DNA of 10,548 nt from Methanosaeta sp. NSP1 (lineage in GTDB: Archaea; Halobacteriota; Methanosarcinia; Methanotrichales; Methanotrichaceae), in contig NOLC01000099.1 in assembly GCA_002256595.1 (NCBI GenBank), positions 1 through 10,548 on the forward strand, written 5' to 3'. Made by a program: the position numbers and the translations under genes. This document shows positions 5,986 through 10,548 of this stretch, one piece after another. Below the pieces are notes generated by a model that ran no database searches, was not told where the DNA came from, and saw only the letters and a program-made list of their open reading frames with translations. Numbering within the stretch: the stretch's first letter is position 1; each line of letters begins with the position of its first letter.

Positions 5986-6633
5986 ATGATCAAGCGTTGC
6001 CCTCAACACGGATTTTTCAGGGGAGAGCTTTGCCAGTGCGGCTCTGCCGGTCAGTTGGTTTTGGATGAGACCAAGACGGAGCAGCTCGGCCGACTGGTGG
6101 CAGGCGGTCTGAGACACTTCCCGGCTGACTTGGGCCTGGAGATGGACTGTCATGGGTGGGTCGATCTGGCAAAGCTGGGAGAGGTAGTTTTGTCCAGGCA
6201 TCGCTGGGCAAGCCTGGATCTGGTGGTTGCCATGATCCAATCCGACTCCAAGCAAAGATACGAAATCCGCGGTGATAGGGTCCGGGCCAGGTACGGCCAT
6301 TCGGTAGACGTCGATCTGGATCACCCCGAGAACAGGCGCCCTCTGCTCTATTACGGAGCCAGCGAGGAGGAAGCAGATAGGATACTGGAGATAGGCATAA
6401 AGCCGGCATCGCAGAGGTATGTTCACCTCTCCGGAACGGCGGAGAAGGCCTGGCATGTGGCTACGTTTCGCACCGGCAATCCCAAGGTGATTCAGGTGGA
6501 TGCTGCGGCAGCTCAGAAGGCTGGGGTGAAGATGATGACCGTCAACGAAGACATAGTCATCTCCGAGACCATCCCCTACATCTATCTAAGCCTCCTTGCC
6601 ACCAGGGATATGGCCTGGCGGGAGAAAGCCTGA
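5986..6633 (+). CDS. kptA: RNA 2'-phosphotransferase (Tpt1/KptA family)
   Basis: This family moves an internal RNA 2'-phosphate to NAD+, giving ADP-ribose 1'',2''-cyclic phosphate and nicotinamide. The 215-residue protein starts with a zinc-ribbon-like motif (CPQHG at 5-9, CQCG at 16-19) typical of the archaeal branch. The catalytic domain follows: GLRHFP at 41-46 (Arg43, His44), DCHGWVDL at 54-61, SKQRYEI at 88-94, RARYGHSV at 100-107, LYYGAS at 121-126, YVHLSG at 145-150, FRTGNP at 161-166 and VDAAAA at 171-176. These match the conserved Arg-His-Arg-Arg enzyme core and the NAD+ pocket, so the protein is probably active. AGAGGT lies seven bases before the ATG. The gene converges on the cis-prenyltransferase homologue with only 24 bases between them. 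What RNA it repairs in archaea is not settled. Confidence 0.9.
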   Translation: MIKRCPQHGFFRGELCQCGSAGQLVLDETKTEQLGRLVAGGLRHFPADLGLEMDCHGWVDLAKLGEVVLSRHRWASLDLVVAMIQSDSKQRYEIRGDRVRARYGHSVDVDLDHPENRRPLLYYGASEEEADRILEIGIKPASQRYVHLSGTAEKAWHVATFRTGNPKVIQVDAAAAQKAGVKMMTVNEDIVISETIPYIYLSLLATRDMAWREKA

Positions 6634-6657
6634 AAGGCGAGCTGGCCCGTCTCCGCT

Positions 6658-7269
6658 CTAGCGTCCAAAGCGCCTCTGTCTCTTCTGGCAGTCCCGGATG
6701 GCCCGCAGAAAATCGATCTTTCTCATGGCCTGCCAGTTGACATCGGTGAAATAGAGCTCTGAATAGGCTGCCTGCCAGATCATAAAGTCGCTCAGCCTTT
6801 TTCCGCCGGCTCTGATCACCAGATCCGGCTTCTGGCAGAACCTCAGATGGGATTCTATGGTCTTCTCATCAATCTGATCGCCCTCTATGCTGCCCTCCTC
6901 CACGCCTCTGAGGATGCTCCTGAAAGCCTCAACCACCTCCTTCTTTCCTCCATAGCCCAGGGAGATATCCACATTGAGAGGGCCTCCGGTTCCCGTCCGG
7001 ACCACATCCTCTGTCGTGTGCAGATTGATCTGGGCGGGATAGGAGGCCAGAAATCCATCCGGGAGGCGGCAGAGGCCGGGCTGGTCATCGCTGACATAGA
7101 GGATGAGCGCTGAAAGGCCAATGGACCGGCTCCAATCCAGAAGCTGACAAAGGCGGCTTAATCCTTCGCCCGAGAGATCGGCGCTGCCCAGGACCACAGC
7201 CACGCAGCCGGGGAGATTTGATTTTTCAATGCGGGATTGCAGCAGGTGCTCATAGATGCGGCGTATCAT
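6658..7269 (-). CDS. cis-prenyltransferase homologue lacking the DGNxRW catalytic segment (NgBR-like subunit)
   Basis: A 203-residue relative of undecaprenyl diphosphate synthase, which builds polyprenyl carrier lipids from isopentenyl diphosphate. The C-terminal two thirds are well conserved: LNVDISLGYGGKKEVVEAFR at 98-117, PDLVIRAGGKRLSDFMIW at 148-165, AYSELYFTDVNW at 168-179 and RQRRFG at 197-202. Arg153, Arg158 and Glu171 correspond to diphosphate/Mg-site residues. The N-terminus is unusual. After LPGCVAVVL (19-27) the expected DGNGRWA and the following GHR segment are absent, and the sequence passes directly to SRLCQLLDWSRSIGLSALILYVSDD. The essential Asp is therefore missing. The ATG is the only start after an in-frame stop, so this is not a mis-called start. 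It resembles the non-catalytic NgBR/Nus1 partner of two-subunit cis-prenyltransferases and would need a catalytic partner encoded elsewhere. Confidence 0.85.
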   Translation of the reverse strand: MIRRIYEHLLQSRIEKSNLPGCVAVVLGSADLSGEGLSRLCQLLDWSRSIGLSALILYVSDDQPGLCRLPDGFLASYPAQINLHTTEDVVRTGTGGPLNVDISLGYGGKKEVVEAFRSILRGVEEGSIEGDQIDEKTIESHLRFCQKPDLVIRAGGKRLSDFMIWQAAYSELYFTDVNWQAMRKIDFLRAIRDCQKRQRRFGR

Positions 7270-7335
7270 AATCGGGTCCCAGGTCTGTATCCCATAGGCA
7301 AAGTATTTTTGTGATCAATATAGTCCAGTATATTC
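7270..7335. promoter_or_regulatory. short divergent promoter region
   Basis: Sixty-six bases separate the two divergent starts. TATTTTT (7304-7310) lies about 29 bases before the DUF92 ATG, which would fit a leaderless or nearly leaderless message; no Shine-Dalgarno is close to that ATG. On the minus strand CTATATT (7323-7317) lies about 50 bases before the cis-prenyltransferase homologue. Both assignments are tentative. Confidence 0.35.
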
Positions 7336-8568
7336 ATGCAGCGAGAAGATGTAGCCAGGCTGGCCATTGGACTGATGGTCCTGCTTCTTCCCAGCATGGG
7401 GGCTTATACCGTCCTTCCTCTGGCTGCGATATTCCTCCTGGATAGGGGATCTCGTCTTCTCTCGGCCTCTCTGGCCATGCTCTTGATTATGAGGCCGCTG
7501 CTCTCCCTGACCGACACCAATCTTCCCCAATACGTCATAGCCATATCTTTTGTGGCAGCCGCCTTCTCACCCCTTGCCTTCCGCAAGTTCGATTCCCTGG
7601 CAGGTAGCATCATCTATCTCTTCATCAACATCGGCCTGGGCTACCCTGTCGCAAGCCTGATCTCGGGGGGGTCTATCTCCTCCGAGAGAATACTGTTTCT
7701 GGTGATACTGGGAGGTCTGTCCGGAGCCTTTCTGCATCATGCCTCCAGAGAGCGGGACTTCACAGTGCCCTTCGGCACGGCCATGGTCATGTGGCTCTTT
7801 TCCTTCGACTACCCCCTTCCCGAGCTGCAGAGGATACTCCTTATCTGCATCTTCGCTCTGGTTCTGGGAATCGGAGCCTACTGGGCCAAGGCTGCGGACT
7901 CGGATGCAGTGCTCAGCGAGACCATAGTATGCTTGCTGGTGATCCTGTTCGCCGGCCTCTCCTGGTTCATACTGCTCCTGGCCTTTTATCTTTTGGGAGG
8001 GGCATTCACCCGTTATGGCTATTCCCAGAAACACAAGCTGGGAATAGCCCAGTCCCACTGCGGCCGGCGGGGCTATAAAAACGTCTACAGCAACAGCCTG
8101 GCAGCCTTGGCCCTGGCCATACTCTATGGGGTTTACGGCCATGATATATTCATGTATGCCTTTATTGCATCTGTGGCCACAGCCAATGGAGACACCCTGG
8201 CCAGTGAGATCGGCGAGACCAGCCGCTCCCGTCCCCGCCTGATCACCAACCTTAAAGAGACTGAACCGGGTGTGGACGGAGGGGTGACGCCTTTAGGAGA
8301 GGCAGCCTCCCTGGCCGGTTCATTGATCATAGGCTTGCTGGCCACGGGAATGGGCATGGTGGGCGTCTCCGGGATCATTGTCGCCGCAGTGGGAGGATTC
8401 TTGGGAACCAACTTCGACAGCCTTATGGGAGCCACATTGCAGAACCGGGGACTATTGAGCAACAACGGGGTCAACTTAACAGCCACGGTCTTCGGCGCCC
8501 TGGTTGGAGCAGGGCTCTGGTTTATGCTGCAATTTATCTGGGGAGAAGGAGCATCTGTTTTTCCATGA
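7336..8568 (+). CDS. DUF92 family integral membrane protein, possible prenyl-phosphate kinase
   Basis: A 410-residue membrane protein with about ten hydrophobic segments. The N-terminal 190 residues are membrane-rich. The conserved DUF92 core follows: QSHCGRRGYKNVYSN at 239-253, ATANGDTLASEIGE at 281-294, PRLITNLKETEPGVDGG at 300-316, GGFLGTNFDSLMGATLQ at 353-369 and LSNNGVN at 374-380. Plant VTE6, a phytyl-phosphate kinase of tocopherol synthesis, belongs to this family, so phosphorylation of an isoprenyl phosphate is a reasonable hypothesis, not a proof. The core motifs look intact. The stop codon overlaps the aroE start (ATGA), indicating one transcript with aroE. Divergently transcribed beside it is a cis-prenyltransferase homologue, which fits an isoprenoid role. 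Confidence 0.88.
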   Translation: MQREDVARLAIGLMVLLLPSMGAYTVLPLAAIFLLDRGSRLLSASLAMLLIMRPLLSLTDTNLPQYVIAISFVAAAFSPLAFRKFDSLAGSIIYLFINIGLGYPVASLISGGSISSERILFLVILGGLSGAFLHHASRERDFTVPFGTAMVMWLFSFDYPLPELQRILLICIFALVLGIGAYWAKAADSDAVLSETIVCLLVILFAGLSWFILLLAFYLLGGAFTRYGYSQKHKLGIAQSHCGRRGYKNVYSNSLAALALAILYGVYGHDIFMYAFIASVATANGDTLASEIGETSRSRPRLITNLKETEPGVDGGVTPLGEAASLAGSLIIGLLATGMGMVGVSGIIVAAVGGFLGTNFDSLMGATLQNRGLLSNNGVNLTATVFGALVGAGLWFMLQFIWGEGASVFP

Positions 8569-9425
8569 AGATCTTTGGCATCTTTGGAGATCCAATTGAG
8601 CACAGCCTCTCGCCTGCTATGCAAAATGCGGCTTTTAAAGCCATGGGAGATGAAGCCTGCTACCATGCCTTCAGGGTGAGTGAGATGCGGCTGAAGGATG
8701 CCCTTCTTGGTGCCCAGGCCATGGGATTCGCCGGGCTGAACCTGACCGTTCCCCTAAAAGAGAAGGCTCTATTGATCGGAGTCCTCCAGCCGGATCCACT
8801 GGCCAGGGCCATAGGAGCTGTGAATACAGTGCATTTCTCGGCCCAGGGGATACTGGGCTATAATACCGATGGTTGGGGGGCGAGCCTGGCACTGCAGGAA
8901 TCGAGGATCTCGGTCCGGGGAAGGTCGGTGCTCATAATCGGAGCAGGAGGCGCGGCGCGGGCCATTGCCTACACCCTGAAGCAGGAGGGGGCTGAGATCC
9001 TCATCGCCAACCGCAGTGCCCAGAGGGCTGAGGAGCTGGCAGCGCAGATAGGGGCTAGAGGATACGACTTATGCCAGTTGAAGAGCCTGGCGGCCCGCTC
9101 AGACATAATAATCAACTGCACATCTGTGGGCATGAAAGAGGGCGACCCCAGGCTCTTGCAGCCTGATGCATTGCATGAGGGGCAGGCGGTATTTGATATC
9201 GTCTATAACCGGGAGACAGAGCTGCTGCAAGACGCCCGGGCGGCAGGAGCTGTATCCCTGGACGGGGTGATGATGCTGGTGCACCAGGGAGCAAAGGCTC
9301 TTCAGATCTGGACCGGCAGGAAAGCCCCGGCGGATGTCATGGAGAAAGCGGTTCGGGAAGCTCTGGCTGCCAGACGAAAGCAGAAGCCCATAGGGATGAA
9401 AGAGGCCGACAGGGATGCTATCTGA
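8565..9425 (+). CDS. aroE: shikimate dehydrogenase (NADP+)
   Basis: It reduces 3-dehydroshikimate to shikimate in the pathway to chorismate and aromatic amino acids; cytoplasmic. The 286-residue protein has every family landmark: SLSP at 14-17 for shikimate binding, NLTVPLKEK at 59-67 with catalytic Lys65, AVNTV at 85-89, YNTDGWG at 99-105 with catalytic Asp102, the dinucleotide loop GAGGAARA at 126-133, the NADP-type ANRSAQRA at 148-155, NCTSVGM at 184-190, DIVYN at 211-215 and MMLVHQGA at 236-243. The length is normal, with a slightly extended charged tail after residue 268. The start overlaps the DUF92 stop by four bases. The nearest GGAG is about 13 bases upstream, so translation is probably coupled to the gene ahead. 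It lies 75 bases before tyrA in the same direction. Confidence 0.96.
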   Translation: MKIFGIFGDPIEHSLSPAMQNAAFKAMGDEACYHAFRVSEMRLKDALLGAQAMGFAGLNLTVPLKEKALLIGVLQPDPLARAIGAVNTVHFSAQGILGYNTDGWGASLALQESRISVRGRSVLIIGAGGAARAIAYTLKQEGAEILIANRSAQRAEELAAQIGARGYDLCQLKSLAARSDIIINCTSVGMKEGDPRLLQPDALHEGQAVFDIVYNRETELLQDARAAGAVSLDGVMMLVHQGAKALQIWTGRKAPADVMEKAVREALAARRKQKPIGMKEADRDAI

Positions 9426-9500
9426 AATGCTTTTATCTATGAGACGAAAAAGGACACAGGAATAAAAGGGCACAGGGCAGCGGTAGATCGAGGGGGCAAA

Positions 9501-10394
9501 ATGAAACGCATGCTGATTCTGGGTGGGACGGGGGAGACTGGCTCCTGGTTTGCCCGCTACTTCAAAGATAAGGGCTATGATGTGGCGGTCTGGGGGCCTA
9601 GCGGAAAGGTGGATGTGGCAGAGAGGCTGGGAGTGCGCTTTGCCCATGATCTGATGGCCGAGGCGAAGAGTAGCGATATCGTCCTGGTCAGCGTGACCAT
9701 AGAGAAGACTGTAGAGGTCATCCGGCAGGTTGCGCCATTGATGCGCCCAGGCAGCCTGATCATGGATGTGACCTCCATCAAGTCCGAGCCGGTCCAGGCC
9801 ATGAAGAGCTATGCCCCCGTGGGGGTGGAGGCGCTGGGAACTCATCCCATGTTCGGGCCAACCATGCCCTCCATGCGTGGCCAGACCATCATCCTGACAC
9901 CGGTGGAGGAGAAGACGGGGCGGTGGCTGGCGGAGATCAGCTCGCTGTTCCAGTCCGACGGAGCCAATGTGGAGGTCCTGGATGCCCAGGAGCATGACCG
10001 GATCATGGCTGTGGTCCAGGCGCTGACACATTTCGCCTACATCGGCATAGGGGCGACATTAAAAGCCCTGCAGTTCGATGTGAGCAACTCCCGGCGGTTC
10101 ATGTCTCCGGTATATGAGATAATGATCGACTTCGTGGGCCGCATCCTGGACCAGAATCCTGAGCTTTATGCCTCCATACAGAAGAACCCACAGGCAGCCG
10201 CCGTGCGCCAGACCTTTTTGTCCCAGTGCATGAGGCTGTGCGAAAAAGCCGACTCCAACGACCTGGAGGGCTTTAAGCAGATGATGAGAGAGGCGGCGGA
10301 GCACTACGGAGAGACTCATAAGGCCTTGCAGAGGTCGGACCGGGTGATCAATGCCAGGATAGGAGAGAGGGAGGGCAGGGGTTTAGATCTTTGA
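9501..10394 (+). CDS. tyrA: prephenate dehydrogenase
   Basis: It oxidatively decarboxylates prephenate to 4-hydroxyphenylpyruvate, the committed step to tyrosine. The 297-residue protein starts with a Rossmann motif, LILGGTGETGSWFA at 5-18, followed by DIVLVSVTIEKT at 59-70, IMDVTSIK at 87-94, the signature GTHPMFGP at 113-120 with the presumed catalytic histidine, EHDRIMAVVQALTHF at 164-178 and a helical C-terminal domain to about 280. There is no fused chorismate mutase and no C-terminal ACT domain, so feedback by tyrosine, if any, must act otherwise. A GGGGG tract eight bases or so before the ATG is the likely ribosome binding site. It follows aroE after 75 bases, which contain a weak TATA-like CTTTTATC near 9430, so it may have its own promoter as well as read-through from aroE. 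Confidence 0.93.
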   Translation: MKRMLILGGTGETGSWFARYFKDKGYDVAVWGPSGKVDVAERLGVRFAHDLMAEAKSSDIVLVSVTIEKTVEVIRQVAPLMRPGSLIMDVTSIKSEPVQAMKSYAPVGVEALGTHPMFGPTMPSMRGQTIILTPVEEKTGRWLAEISSLFQSDGANVEVLDAQEHDRIMAVVQALTHFAYIGIGATLKALQFDVSNSRRFMSPVYEIMIDFVGRILDQNPELYASIQKNPQAAAVRQTFLSQCMRLCEKADSNDLEGFKQMMREAAEHYGETHKALQRSDRVINARIGEREGRGLDL

Positions 10395-10402
10395 TTCTTT
10401 TT
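10395..10402 (+). terminator. T-tract after tyrA
   Basis: TTCTTTTT follows directly after the tyrA TGA (10392-10394), without a clear hairpin. It fits archaeal oligo-T termination before the next promoter. Confidence 0.4.
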
Positions 10403-10424
10403 CGCTCCCGTCATCACCGATAAA

Positions 10425-10432
10425 CTATATAA
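10425..10432 (+). promoter_or_regulatory. box A for the gene at the right edge
   Basis: CTATATAA lies about 44-51 bases before the ATG at 10476 and is one of the clearest TATA-like elements in the window. It predicts a transcription start near 10453-10457 and a leader of about 20 bases carrying GGAGG. Confidence 0.55.
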
Positions 10433-10475
10433 TCTTTAGATATGTAATATCCTGTATCTATTGTGGAGGAATGCC

Positions 10476-10548
10476 ATGAAAACTCTCACTGCCTTTGTTT
10501 TGCTTATAATTCTCCTGGGAATTATAGGGCCGCAAAATGCGGCAGCCA
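10476..10548 (+). CDS. start of a secreted or membrane protein, cut by the window end
   Basis: Only 24 codons are visible: a Lys, then a hydrophobic run (AFVLLIILLGIIG), then polar and alanine residues (PQNAAA), which is a classic signal peptide with an AxA-like cleavage region. GGAGG (10465-10469) lies six bases before the ATG at 10476. Another ATG at 10471 is in a different frame and too close to GGAGG. A good box A lies upstream. The mature protein is outside the window, so its function cannot be judged. Confidence 0.7.
   Translation, partial: MKTLTAFVLLIILLGIIGPQNAAA

Noticed and set aside
7567..8142. Minus-strand open frame of about 190 codons within the DUF92 gene
   Set aside because: It is Gln/Gly-rich antisense of membrane-protein codons with no recognisable motif.
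9099..10031. Minus-strand open frame of about 310 codons across aroE and tyrA
   Set aside because: It lies opposite two clearly identified enzymes and crosses their intergenic gap; His/Leu/Pro-rich composition is typical of an antisense frame.

Overview
The window looks like a chromosomal segment of a methanogenic archaeon of the Methanosarcinales/Methanotrichales type; Methanothrix (Methanosaeta) is my best guess. Support: a eukaryote/archaeal-type ribosomal protein eS1 (S3Ae), MptA (first enzyme of tetrahydromethanopterin/sarcinapterin synthesis), archaeal KptA with an N-terminal zinc ribbon, archaeal TyrA, TATA-like box A elements upstream of genes, Shine-Dalgarno motifs of the GGAGGTGA type, and T-tract terminators. 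The genus is inference; no rRNA is present. I see no tRNA, rRNA, CRISPR array or insertion sequence.

Left part (1-1700): an AT-rich stretch without a convincing gene, then a two-gene unit on the + strand. It holds a 73-residue protein and, 26 bases later, a trypsin-like serine protease whose N-terminal region resembles that small protein. The protease frame is broken by an apparent one-base deletion at about 818-855, although His, Asp and Ser of the catalytic triad are intact downstream.

Middle left (1700-3890): ribosomal protein eS1 and a 371-residue secreted, low-complexity, cysteine-repeat protein, both on the - strand, each with its own box A and T-tract terminator.

Middle (3886-5868, - strand): a compact operon of an 81-residue acidic protein, mptA and a 254-residue protein of unknown function. 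mptA overlaps or closely abuts the first gene, and 16 bases separate it from the third. Divergent from this operon is kptA (5986-6633, +), facing a divergent cis-prenyltransferase homologue (6658-7269, -).

Right part (7336-10394, + strand): a DUF92 membrane protein whose stop overlaps the start of aroE (shikimate dehydrogenase), then tyrA (prephenate dehydrogenase). aroE and tyrA serve the common aromatic pathway and its tyrosine branch. DUF92 is related to plant phytyl-phosphate kinase VTE6, and the divergently transcribed gene beside it is a cis-prenyltransferase homologue that has lost the catalytic DGNxRW segment, like the NgBR-type accessory subunit. Together they suggest an isoprenoid-phosphate function. 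The window ends inside a new gene that starts with a signal peptide.

The points most worth a second look are the broken protease with its stand-alone N-terminal-domain paralogue, the NgBR-like/DUF92 pair, the two unknown genes locked to mptA, and the 15-residue cysteine repeat array.
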